A stretch of DNA of 64,000 bases from Bacteroidales bacterium (GTDB lineage Bacteria > Bacteroidota > Bacteroidia > Bacteroidales > Muribaculaceae): positions 34,079-98,078 of the forward strand of contig JAAVFI010000024.1 in the NCBI GenBank assembly GCA_014800815.1. The letters run 5' to 3'. Within the stretch, counting starts at the first letter, position 1, and every line of letters starts with the position of its first letter. Shown one piece after another: positions 18,212 to 26,729 of the stretch. A program made the position numbers and the translations under genes. The notes under the pieces are model-generated. The model searched no databases and was not told where the DNA came from. It saw only the letters and a program-made list of their open reading frames with translations.

Positions 18212-20755
18212 ATGACTAAACAAAGCATTGCAGCTCTCGCGCTGCTTTTTGCTGTTTCCGGAGCTTACGCCAAGACCCTTACTCCGGAAGAAGCTCTTGC
18301 AAGACTTGAATCGTCTTCTGCACAGAAGGCTCCCTCGCGTATGCGTGCCGGTGCGCGTCTTGCACACACTACAATGACCGAAAAGGGCAACCCTGCTGTG
18401 TACCTCTTCAACGCCGCAGGCGGTAAAGGTTTCATGGCTGTCAGCGCCGACGATTGCACCGAAGCTCTCCTCGGCTACTCCGACGAAGCTACTGTAGGCA
18501 CTGAGATTCCCGAGCAGCTCGCTTGGTGGCTCGGCCAGTATGCCGAGCAGATCGAGTACCTCAATACCCTCGAAGCAAACGGTCAGAAGCCTATCAAATA
18601 TGCTCCCAAGGCTGCCGACAGCCGCGAGTCTATCGCACCTATGATTAAGACTCAGTGGGACCAGGGCGCTCCCTACAACGATAAGTGTCCCACCAGCGGT
18701 ACTACCCGCACATACACCGGTTGCGTGTCTACAGCCATGTCGCAGGTGATGAACTACTGGCAGTGGCCGACCAGAGGTGTAGGTCGTCTTACCTATACTT
18801 GCGAAGGCCTCAGCAAGAAGCTCTCGCTCAACCTCGGTCTCAAAGACTTTGACTGGGATAATATGCTCGATACATATACCCCCGGTAACTATACTACCGC
18901 TGAGGCTGCTGCCGTATCGTACCTCATGCAGGCCACCGGCTATTCAGTGAAGATGGAATACGGTACAGATTCGTCGGGTGCTATGGAAATGTACATCGCT
19001 CCCGCTCTTATCGACAACTTCAAGTACAACGGCAATATCGAATACGTAATCCGTCAGTTCTACTCTTACTCAGAGTGGGAAGAACTCATCTACAACAACC
19101 TCAAGGAGTATGGTCCTGTGCTCTACGGCGGTAACTCGTTTATCGGCGGCGGTCACTCGTTCGTCTGCGACGGTTACGACAAAGACGGCTACTTCCACTT
19201 CAACTGGGGCTGGGCCGGTATGTCGGACGGCTACTTCAAGCTCGATGCTCTCAACCCCTACGCTCTCGGTACAGGTGGCGGCGGTGGCGGCGGCTTCAAC
19301 TTCAGCCAGGCTGCCACTATCAACATCCGTCCTGCTGTAGAAGGCGAAGTAGTAAAAGAAAAAGAACCCATGCTCGCTCAGTGCGGCTCGCTCTTCGGCG
19401 AAGTTAAGGAAGGTGTCCTGAATCTCTACCTCGGCGTTGAAGCAGGTGCTATGTGGGTGAACTATAATCCCTACGACCTCAAGGTACAGATGGGCGCTCT
19501 CTTCGAACCCGAAAACGGCACTCCCGGCAAGCCCTTCATCTGCATGGTATCTGACCGTAAATTCGACCTTCCCCTCGGCTACGGTGTAGACCCCGACCAG
19601 CTCAAGCCCCAGGTTGACCTCAAGGTACCCTCCGAAGGCGGTTCGCTCGTAGACGGCACCTACAAGGTGACAGTCGTATGGTCTAACCCCGAGGAAGAAG
19701 ATCCCGAATGGTACCCCGTACACGCAAGCTACAACTACTCCAACTACATCACCCTCACCAAGAAAGGCAACGACTACAAAGTAACTGACGAACCCGTTTA
19801 CCTCCTCGATGTCAAGGATGTGACCGTGGGCGACATTTACGCAGGCCTCTGCATCCCCGTGAAGTTTACCGTTGAGAATACCACTCCCCGCGAACTCACC
19901 TCAGGCTTCGCTCCCGCTGTAGTCTACAACGAAAGCCTCTGCATGCTCGGCGAAAGTATCGAGGTATCTCTCAAGCCCGGCGAATCGCAGACCTTCGAGT
20001 ACCTCGCAGAACTCCTCCAGGCTACTCAGAATCTGCCTACAGGTCAGACTGTTTACTTCACTTTCTTCGATGAATCCACCTACACCTTCTATGCCGATGA
20101 TGTATGGATTGAGACCACTCTCAAGGCCAGCCCCGGCATCCCCCGTCCGGCTACCAAGGGTGCTCCCACTATCCGCGGTGCTCAGACCAAGATTGAAAGC
20201 GTAGACGGCGCCGATGTACCCGTATATCAGATCTACGACTCTCACGAGATGATTGCCGACTGCAAGGTAACTCTTGAAAGCGGCGTATTCTGCAACCTCC
20301 TCTTCGCTTGTACTATCCTTCCCACACCCCAGGGTCTCTCTGTAGTAAGCTATGCAGGCTATCCTCTGGAAATGGAAGTAGGTAAGGAATACGATTTCAC
20401 TGCCAATATCGCCAACAGCGCATACGCTGCCGACGTAGTTTACTCCCTCATGATGGGCTTCGACTACATGGGCCAGCTCGCACAGGTTGTTTCTGCAGGT
20501 CAGACTACAGGAAGTGAAAAGACCGATACAGCTTACTTCCGCATCGTTTCTACCGGTGTAGAAAGCGTATCTGCCGACAAGGGTCTCAGCTTCAACAACG
20601 GCCTCGTGAACGCTGCCGATGCCGACATCGAAATCTTCAACACCGCAGGTGCCAAGGTTGCTGCCGGCTACAACGTGTTCGACACCGCTTCGCTCCCCGC
20701 AGGCGTCTACATCGTACGCGCCGCAGGCAAGACTATCAAGATTGCCGTTAAGTAA
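18212..20755 (+). CDS. Secreted C10 (streptopain-like) cysteine protease
   Basis: The 847-residue protein has a signal peptide (1-20) and an SpeB-type propeptide (about 21-135, with PAVYLFNAAGGKGFMAVSAD). The peptidase C10 domain follows (about 140-380), with catalytic Cys171 in TGCVSTAMSQVMNYW, His315 in GGGHSFVCDGYD and the FHFNWGWAGMSDGYF motif. A glycine run (GTGGGGGGGF) closes the domain. The C-terminal half is beta-rich, perhaps Ig-like binding modules, and ends with the window's tail pattern (EIFNTAGAKV, SLPAGVYIV, KIAVK). It probably works outside the cell after removal of the propeptide. Substrates could be host or diet proteins (inference). Confidence 0.93.
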   Translation: MTKQSIAALALLFAVSGAYAKTLTPEEALARLESSSAQKAPSRMRAGARLAHTTMTEKGNPAVYLFNAAGGKGFMAVSADDCTEALLGYSDEATVGTEIPEQLAWWLGQYAEQIEYLNTLEANGQKPIKYAPKAADSRESIAPMIKTQWDQGAPYNDKCPTSGTTRTYTGCVSTAMSQVMNYWQWPTRGVGRLTYTCEGLSKKLSLNLGLKDFDWDNMLDTYTPGNYTTAEAAAVSYLMQATGYSVKMEYGTDSSGAMEMYIAPALIDNFKYNGNIEYVIRQFYSYSEWEELIYNNLKEYGPVLYGGNSFIGGGHSFVCDGYDKDGYFHFNWGWAGMSDGYFKLDALNPYALGTGGGGGGGFNFSQAATINIRPAVEGEVVKEKEPMLAQCGSLFGEVKEGVLNLYLGVEAGAMWVNYNPYDLKVQMGALFEPENGTPGKPFICMVSDRKFDLPLGYGVDPDQLKPQVDLKVPSEGGSLVDGTYKVTVVWSNPEEEDPEWYPVHASYNYSNYITLTKKGNDYKVTDEPVYLLDVKDVTVGDIYAGLCIPVKFTVENTTPRELTSGFAPAVVYNESLCMLGESIEVSLKPGESQTFEYLAELLQATQNLPTGQTVYFTFFDESTYTFYADDVWIETTLKASPGIPRPATKGAPTIRGAQTKIESVDGADVPVYQIYDSHEMIADCKVTLESGVFCNLLFACTILPTPQGLSVVSYAGYPLEMEVGKEYDFTANIANSAYAADVVYSLMMGFDYMGQLAQVVSAGQTTGSEKTDTAYFRIVSTGVESVSADKGLSFNNGLVNAADADIEIFNTAGAKVAAGYNVFDTASLPAGVYIVRAAGKTIKIAVK

Positions 20756-20781
20756 TCGGCTGTCTCCCCGATAACTCACAT

Positions 20782-20819
20782 ATCCGCCGGGACACGCTCC
20801 CGTGCCCCGGCGGATTTTT
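20782..20819 (+). terminator. Rho-independent terminator after the C10 protease
   Basis: Arms 20782-20796 and 20801-20815 pair over 15 bases with one mismatch around a CTCC loop, followed by TTTTT. This is a strong intrinsic terminator. Confidence 0.88.
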
Positions 20820-20875
20820 CACTTCCTTCTCTTCTCTGTATCGCTGAATATCCACTATTAATCCAATAGATATAC

Positions 20876-22999
20876 ATGAAGAAACTTTACACTCTGCTTC
20901 TCTCTTTCTTCATACTCTCCGCTGCCGCCTTCAGTGCCGATGCGAAGAGTCTTACAGTGAAATGGGACAATCCCGGCGCTGTAAAACTGTGTATAGGCTC
21001 TCTTTCGCACGCCCCCTATATACCTTCTTCCGATGCCACTTCGTACACCATCGATACCGATGATGACTATATATATGTAGCTGTCCTCCCCGCCGACGGT
21101 TATGCACTCGTAAAAGGTACAAACAACAGTACCAGCAATGCCTACAAGAATTGCCGCGTGCAGACCAACGCCACCTACGGTCAGCTCATCTCCTGCTCAT
21201 ACTATGCGTCGACTCTCGCAACTATGGGCGATACCCCCACTCTCACAATCGAGACCACCAAGGTAACCCGCGACGAGACATTCACCGTAGACGTGGAGAA
21301 CGGCGCCGCATGTATCAATGCCGTATTCTCCACTCAGCTCATGTACTCGCCCGACCTCAGCAACGGCACCAACACCGTGCACTTCAACCCTGAGTTCGAT
21401 ACCGACCTCAACATCTTCATCATCCCCGGCTTCGGTGCAAAAGAAATCTACAAGCTTGAGCTCAACGGCAAGGCTATAAGCTACAGCACTCTCTGGGGCT
21501 GCTGGCACGTAGGAGCAATCAAGGCCGGCGACAAGCTCACTATCCGTGTATTCGAAGGCGAAGAACCCGTCATCGAGTATTCGACCCTCACTATCGACGC
21601 CCCCGCAGGTACCGTGAGCAATGTGCGCAACTTCACCACACAGAAGTTTATGGAGCTCCCCGCCGACGGCAAGCTCACTGTTCCCAACGGTTCCGACATC
21701 CGCGTGATTCTCAACCGCGAAGACTTCGACTACACCGCATTTACCCTCGACGGCAAGAATATCACTTCGAGCTTCAACGCCGAGCTGGGCTACATCCAGT
21801 TCACCGTCGACCACGACGCCACCCTCAAAATCGAGGCTGAAGAAATCATCTGGCCCGACGTGACCCTCACCGCCTACATCATGAATCCCGAAGGCGTACG
21901 ACTCAACCTCGGATACTTCGAGACCGACGACCACGCCGACCTCACCGACGGTACTCCACAGACCTCCGACCTCACCTTCACCACCACTATCACCTACGAA
22001 GACGAAGACCTCGGCACCGTGACACAGATGAAGACATATGTGCTCAACGCCGCTCTCACACAGTCGTTCAAAGTCAAGGTGAACGCCAAGCGCCCCAACG
22101 TATTCGTGTCGCCCCTCCCCGGCTACTACATCAAGGCCGTACTCGCATGGGACGAAGACGAGGTACGCGAAGTGGGCTACGTAGCGTGCAACCTCGCGCA
22201 GCCCAAGAGCTACAGCTTCTATGTAATCGCTGAGAAATTTATCCCCGACGCCAAGCTCGACGTCAACCTCCTGGGCGACTACAAGGTGCGCATTCTCCCC
22301 GATACACACATGAGCCTCCTGTGGGGCAACCCCGATGTTTCCTTCAACCTCAAGAAGGGCCTCCAGACACTCGACTTCCTGGCTTCCTACAGCCTTCCCT
22401 TCACTTTCGGCTCCGCAGAGCAGTTCCTCAACCTCGAGGCGTTCTACAACGGTGTGATCATCGAGCCTAACGAAGAGGGCTATTACGACATCCCCTACGT
22501 TCAGCCCTCCGACCCCGAGCTCGTGCCCATGCTCACCGTCAACAATACGGGTAAGATACAGTCGCAGGGTACTCTGGCAATCACCGGCGACGACAACGCC
22601 ACCGTTACCTACGGCCCTGTTAAGACTCCCGCCGTTTCGCCATACACCTATCTCGTAGGCACCTCCGTAAGCGTCAAGCCCTCCGACCCCTCGCTCTCAG
22701 TTGCCGTTAACGGCGAACCCGTAGAAGGTGTCGACGGCGTGTATACCTTCGCCGTTGTCAAGAACATGAACAACGTTCTTATCGCCGAAAACGCCGGAGT
22801 AGAAAGCGTGGCTGCTCAGGCTCCCGCCCTCAGCTACGACGGCACTACAGTAAGCGCTCCCGGAGCCGACATCGAAGTGTACGCCCTCACAGGCGCATGC
22901 ATCGCCAAGGCTCACGCTGCGTTCGATGCCTCACGTCTCCCCAAAGGCATATTTATAGTAAAAGCTGCCGGGCACACTCTCAAGATTGTGCGCCGATGA
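20876..22999 (+). CDS. Secreted protein, paralogue family A (full length) with C-terminal tail
   Basis: This 707-residue product begins with a signal peptide (about 1-23). It is a clear paralogue of the next gene product: both share SLTVKWDNPGAV/PLTVKWSIADAV at the start, a YASTxxTMGDxPT motif, IMNPEGVRL, YYIKAVL and VSPYTYL in the same order. I recognise no known enzyme motif. The fold looks all-beta with repeated GDKLTIRVFEGEE-type strands. The end (GADIEVYALTG, SRLPKGIFIV, LKIVRR) fits the type-A sorting-like tail. It is flanked by a terminator on each side, so it is probably monocistronic. Confidence 0.75.
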   Translation: MKKLYTLLLSFFILSAAAFSADAKSLTVKWDNPGAVKLCIGSLSHAPYIPSSDATSYTIDTDDDYIYVAVLPADGYALVKGTNNSTSNAYKNCRVQTNATYGQLISCSYYASTLATMGDTPTLTIETTKVTRDETFTVDVENGAACINAVFSTQLMYSPDLSNGTNTVHFNPEFDTDLNIFIIPGFGAKEIYKLELNGKAISYSTLWGCWHVGAIKAGDKLTIRVFEGEEPVIEYSTLTIDAPAGTVSNVRNFTTQKFMELPADGKLTVPNGSDIRVILNREDFDYTAFTLDGKNITSSFNAELGYIQFTVDHDATLKIEAEEIIWPDVTLTAYIMNPEGVRLNLGYFETDDHADLTDGTPQTSDLTFTTTITYEDEDLGTVTQMKTYVLNAALTQSFKVKVNAKRPNVFVSPLPGYYIKAVLAWDEDEVREVGYVACNLAQPKSYSFYVIAEKFIPDAKLDVNLLGDYKVRILPDTHMSLLWGNPDVSFNLKKGLQTLDFLASYSLPFTFGSAEQFLNLEAFYNGVIIEPNEEGYYDIPYVQPSDPELVPMLTVNNTGKIQSQGTLAITGDDNATVTYGPVKTPAVSPYTYLVGTSVSVKPSDPSLSVAVNGEPVEGVDGVYTFAVVKNMNNVLIAENAGVESVAAQAPALSYDGTTVSAPGADIEVYALTGACIAKAHAAFDASRLPKGIFIVKAAGHTLKIVRR

Positions 23000-23004
23000 T
23001 ATCA

Positions 23005-23043
23005 AGCCGCCCCCGGACCTCGAACGGTCCGGGAGCGGCTTTC
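23005..23043 (+). terminator. Terminator-like hairpin after paralogue A1
   Basis: Arms 23005-23019 and 23026-23040 pair over 15 bases with one mismatch around a 6-base loop. The following T tract is short (TTCC, then a looser TTTT), so efficiency may be partial. Confidence 0.7.
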
Positions 23044-23112
23044 CTGATTTTACAGGTGTAAAGTTTATTCCTGATAAAAATTATTTCCACCACTTCTCAC
23101 TGCGACAGTAAT

Positions 23113-25098
23113 ATGAAAAGATTAAGATACCTGCTACTTGCCGCCCTCACAGGCGTCTCGGTGCTCGTTACGGCTGCCAAACCGCTCACCGTAAAGTGGA
23201 GCATCGCCGATGCCGTGACAGTGGTCACCGGCGGCCTCTACGAGACTCCCGTAGAGCTAACGGCAGGAGCTACCGAAATCACTTTCGCCGAAGCTCCCCG
23301 CTACGTCGCAGTATTTCCCGCACAAGGCTACGCCCTGACCGGCGGCACCCTCAACAGCTCCGTGCCCGCCAACCGCCCCCTCAAGACCTCATTTACGAGC
23401 ACCACGGGCCAGTATATAGCCTCGAGCTTCTACGCAAGCACTATCGACACTATGGGCGATAATCCCACCATGACCGTTGAAGTGGTCAAGGTTGAGCGCG
23501 AAGAGACCATGACTATCGAAATCGAAAACGGTCTCGCATGCGTCGACGTGGCTTTCGAGAGTCTGCTCGGCTACCGTCCCGACCTCAAAGCCGGCACCAA
23601 CATTGTAAAATTCAACCCCGAATACGACCGTAGCATACTCGTGTCGCTTGTCTTCGGACAAGGCGCCGATACCCTCTACAAAGTAGAGTTCAACGGCGAA
23701 CCGATTGCCAAATCTCTCCTCCGCCAGACATGGTCTATCAACTCTGTCGCCCCCGGCGATAAACTCACCATACGCGCTTTCGAGGGCGAAGAGCAGGCCC
23801 CCGTCTTCTGCGACTACACCATTGCTGCTCCCGAAGGCGCTATCGCGTCGGTCTTCAACCTCTCAGAGTCGAAGTTTATCGATCTCGAAGGAGGCACCCT
23901 CAGCGTGCCCCGCGGTACCGACCTCTACATCAACCTCAATACCACCGACTTCACATTCAAAGGCATCACCCTCAACGGCAATAGCCTCATGAGCAGCTTT
24001 AGCCAGGACTACAGCCGCCTCACACTCACTGCCGACGAAGGCGGCGAACTCGTATTCGATGCCGAAGAACGCGAGTACTTCGACCTCCCGATGCGCGTCT
24101 ACATCATGAATCCCGAAGGCGTGCGCCTCACAGCAGGCTCCTACCGAGACGGCGTAGAGCAGGACCTCTCGGGCGGCGAGGCAATCTCTGCCGACGAGAT
24201 GATAGCGGGCTACGTACTCTCCGCCGACGAGACACGCAAGTTCAACCTCTCCGTGAACGAGCGCGCCCCCTATATGTACGTGCACGCCCGCAAAGGCTGG
24301 TACATCAAGGCTGTACTTGGCTTCGAAGAAGGTAGCTACGAACTCGTTAACCGCGTGGAATTCAACTATCAGCACCCCGACGTATACATCATAGCCGAAC
24401 CCTTCGAAGACACCGCCTTCATCAACGTCGACCTCCTCGGCACAGGTGCATACTCATTCTCCGCCAATACCGCCCTCTCGGGTATGTGGGACAATCCCGT
24501 GCACTCCTTCCGCCTCACCCGAGGTCTGCAGACTGTCGGATTCATAGCCGGATACGACGACCCCTTCAAGCTCAATGCTGCCGGCAGCCTCATCTTCGGT
24601 GTATATCTCGACGGCGTTGCCGTGATGCCCGACGACGACGGTAATTTCTTCGTCGGGTACACCGCTCCCGCTATCGAAGGCGTATATCCCAAAATCACTA
24701 TCAACAACTCTGGCAAGGAGGTGTACAGCGGTGCCCTCAGCGTGGAAGGCGACCCCGGCGCCACCGTCACCTACGGCGATGTGCGCAACCCCGCAGTAAG
24801 CCCCTACACCTACCTCCAGGGCACTCCCATATTCATCACACCCTCGATTGCCGACGCTGTAGTGTCGCTCAACGGCACACCCCTCACCGCGGGCGCCGAC
24901 GGCACATTTACATTCCCCATGCCTATAGGCATCGCCAAGGTGACTATTGAGGAAAATACAGGTGTGGAAGGCGTAACAGCGGCACCCGAGGCCGAGTGCG
25001 AGTACTACAACCTCCAGGGCGTGCGCGTGGCCTCTCCCGCAGCCGGTGCGGTATATATCCGCCGAACAGGCAGCACCGCCACAAAGGTCAAACTCTAA
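23113..25098 (+). CDS. Secreted protein, paralogue family A (second copy)
   Basis: The 661-residue protein is colinear with the preceding gene product across its length (see the shared motifs YASTIDTMGDNPT, IMNPEGVRL, WYIKAVLGF, GLQTVGFIAGY, AVSPYTYLQG). It has a signal peptide (about 1-21). Its C-terminal tail is of the second subtype in this window (CEYYNLQGVRVASP, then AVYIRRTG and a TKVKL end), while its sister has the SLPAG-type tail. So the body was conserved while the tail was exchanged or diverged. Function is unknown. Only 43 bases separate it from the next gene, and no terminator is visible between them. Confidence 0.75.
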   Translation: MKRLRYLLLAALTGVSVLVTAAKPLTVKWSIADAVTVVTGGLYETPVELTAGATEITFAEAPRYVAVFPAQGYALTGGTLNSSVPANRPLKTSFTSTTGQYIASSFYASTIDTMGDNPTMTVEVVKVEREETMTIEIENGLACVDVAFESLLGYRPDLKAGTNIVKFNPEYDRSILVSLVFGQGADTLYKVEFNGEPIAKSLLRQTWSINSVAPGDKLTIRAFEGEEQAPVFCDYTIAAPEGAIASVFNLSESKFIDLEGGTLSVPRGTDLYINLNTTDFTFKGITLNGNSLMSSFSQDYSRLTLTADEGGELVFDAEEREYFDLPMRVYIMNPEGVRLTAGSYRDGVEQDLSGGEAISADEMIAGYVLSADETRKFNLSVNERAPYMYVHARKGWYIKAVLGFEEGSYELVNRVEFNYQHPDVYIIAEPFEDTAFINVDLLGTGAYSFSANTALSGMWDNPVHSFRLTRGLQTVGFIAGYDDPFKLNAAGSLIFGVYLDGVAVMPDDDGNFFVGYTAPAIEGVYPKITINNSGKEVYSGALSVEGDPGATVTYGDVRNPAVSPYTYLQGTPIFITPSIADAVVSLNGTPLTAGADGTFTFPMPIGIAKVTIEENTGVEGVTAAPEAECEYYNLQGVRVASPAAGAVYIRRTGSTATKVKL

Positions 25099-25141
25099 GC
25101 AAATTATCAATATTATTAATACTAATCCCCCGGATTTATTT

Positions 25142-26563
25142 ATGAAAAGACTGTACGGAATTCTGCTTGCCGCTATCTTAGGCCTCGGCTTCGCTGCCGC
25201 CGCCCAGGATGCAGAAGCAACATATCCTATCACTTTCAACGTGCCCGACGGCATCATCGAGCGTGTCTACTACTGGGACGCCTCTGAGAGCCGATATATC
25301 TACTTCTATCCTCCTATAGAGACCGTAATGGAGCTCCCCGCCGACGCGCTCGTCAAGCTTGATTTAGACAATGTCAACTGGGGCATAAGCCGTGCGCTCG
25401 TCAACAACACCAACATGATCTCAGGCGCCACTACCTTTGGCCAGATGACATTCTTCCTCGAAGGTCCTACCACAATTACTATCGAAGCTATCGACCTCTC
25501 GAGCACCACCACCGACTATATAATCTATGCTGAGAATATGGAAGGCGTGAAGCTCCGCACAGCCTATCTGCTCACCGACGAGGGCGAACCCCTCGATGCC
25601 GGCGAAGGCTACGACATCAGAGGCGAGCTTCCCAAACTCGGCTACGGCTACGAATTCGACCCCGAAAAGACCAAAATGTACGTGGTGCCCGTCACCAACA
25701 AATACGGCAAGGTATGGGTGTCGCCCGCCGAAGGCTGGTATATACAGACCGTGCAGACTATCGAAGAAGACGAGCTCTCGGTAGTAGGTATCCTCACCAC
25801 TCCCAACGCCCCCACAAGCTACATCATCGCCAAGAAATTTGAGAACGACGGTCAGATGACAGTAAACCTCATCGGCGACAAATCATGCACCGTAATGTCT
25901 CGCAACCCCACTTTCGGCATGTGGCAGAATCCCTACAACGGCATCCGTATACATCAGGGCTCGCAGACCGTTGATTTCGTCGAGGGTATGAACCTCGTGG
26001 ACGGCGTTCCCTCTTTCGAGTTCTACATCCCCGCTGCCGGCAGCACAGGTGTAGTATATTTAAATGGCATAGAGTGCCCCCTCACTGTCAACGGCGATAC
26101 CGGCGAACCCGTCGAAGGCCGCTTTGTGGTCGACTACGTTGCATCTACTCCCGCACCCGTAGTAACCGTTTACACCGGCAAGAACACCGCACAGTTCGGT
26201 ACCCTCACTATCGAGGGCGACCCCGATGCCAAAATCCTCTCTACCCCCATGGCGTACACCGAAGACAGCCCCTGGCGCTTCTGTACCGCCGCTCCCGTAG
26301 AAGTGCAGCTCTCCGACCCCGGCTATCTTGCCGTATTCAACGGCGACGTGGTTGAGGCCGACAGCGAAGGCAAGCTCACTCTCACCCTCGTGAAAGGCAC
26401 CAACACTCTCGAAATCGACCCCGCGGGCGTAGCAGGCGTTGTTGCCGGCGAGACCGCAGGAGTTGAGTACTTCAACCTCCAGGGCATCCGCGTGCAGACT
26501 CCCGCCAAGGGCGCTACCTATATCAAGCGTCAGGGCTCTGCCGTTTCGAAAGTTATCTTCTGA
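25142..26563 (+). CDS. Secreted protein, paralogue family A (short copy)
   Basis: I start at the ATG at 25142, where a signal peptide begins (ending GFAAAAQ), not at the in-frame ATG at 25046 that overlaps the previous gene; the product is 473 residues. It matches the C-terminal two thirds of family A (ENMEGVKLRTAYL, GWYIQTVQTI, GSQTVDFVEGM, FGTLTIEGDPDAK) and lacks the N-terminal VKW/TMGD region of its sisters. It ends in the YFNLQGIRV...YIKRQG...KVIF tail. Probably co-transcribed with the gene before it. Function unknown. Confidence 0.75.
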   Translation: MKRLYGILLAAILGLGFAAAAQDAEATYPITFNVPDGIIERVYYWDASESRYIYFYPPIETVMELPADALVKLDLDNVNWGISRALVNNTNMISGATTFGQMTFFLEGPTTITIEAIDLSSTTTDYIIYAENMEGVKLRTAYLLTDEGEPLDAGEGYDIRGELPKLGYGYEFDPEKTKMYVVPVTNKYGKVWVSPAEGWYIQTVQTIEEDELSVVGILTTPNAPTSYIIAKKFENDGQMTVNLIGDKSCTVMSRNPTFGMWQNPYNGIRIHQGSQTVDFVEGMNLVDGVPSFEFYIPAAGSTGVVYLNGIECPLTVNGDTGEPVEGRFVVDYVASTPAPVVTVYTGKNTAQFGTLTIEGDPDAKILSTPMAYTEDSPWRFCTAAPVEVQLSDPGYLAVFNGDVVEADSEGKLTLTLVKGTNTLEIDPAGVAGVVAGETAGVEYFNLQGIRVQTPAKGATYIKRQGSAVSKVIF

Positions 26564-26570
26564 CAGCATA

Positions 26571-26606
26571 CCGGGGAGTGGCGGCAAATTCGCAGCCACC
26601 CCTCGG
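26571..26606 (+). terminator. Terminator-like hairpin after short paralogue A3
   Basis: Arms 26571-26585 and 26592-26606 pair with a few wobbles around a 6-base loop. The tail is ATTTC only, so this is weaker than its neighbours. Confidence 0.5.
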
Positions 26607-26671
26607 ATTTCAAAAAGTATAATTTCAGCTTCAAAAACACTAAATAAACTAATTTATTCACACGAAAGAAG

Positions 26672-26707
26672 TCAGTAGCGCAGAAACTCCCGTTTCTCTC
26701 ATACTGA
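26672..26707 (+). other. Leader hairpin upstream of the Ig-repeat gene
   Basis: An outer TCAGTA/TACTGA pair (26672-26677, 26702-26707) encloses an inner AGAAAC/GTTTCT pair around TCCC. It lies 23 bases before the ATG, where it could sit in the 5' leader and affect translation. Confidence 0.4.
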
Positions 26708-26729
26708 TTCTTGGAAACCGGATTTAAAT

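Noticed and set aside
25046..25141. Upstream start for the short family A gene
   Set aside because: It overlaps the previous gene and buries the signal peptide at 25142.
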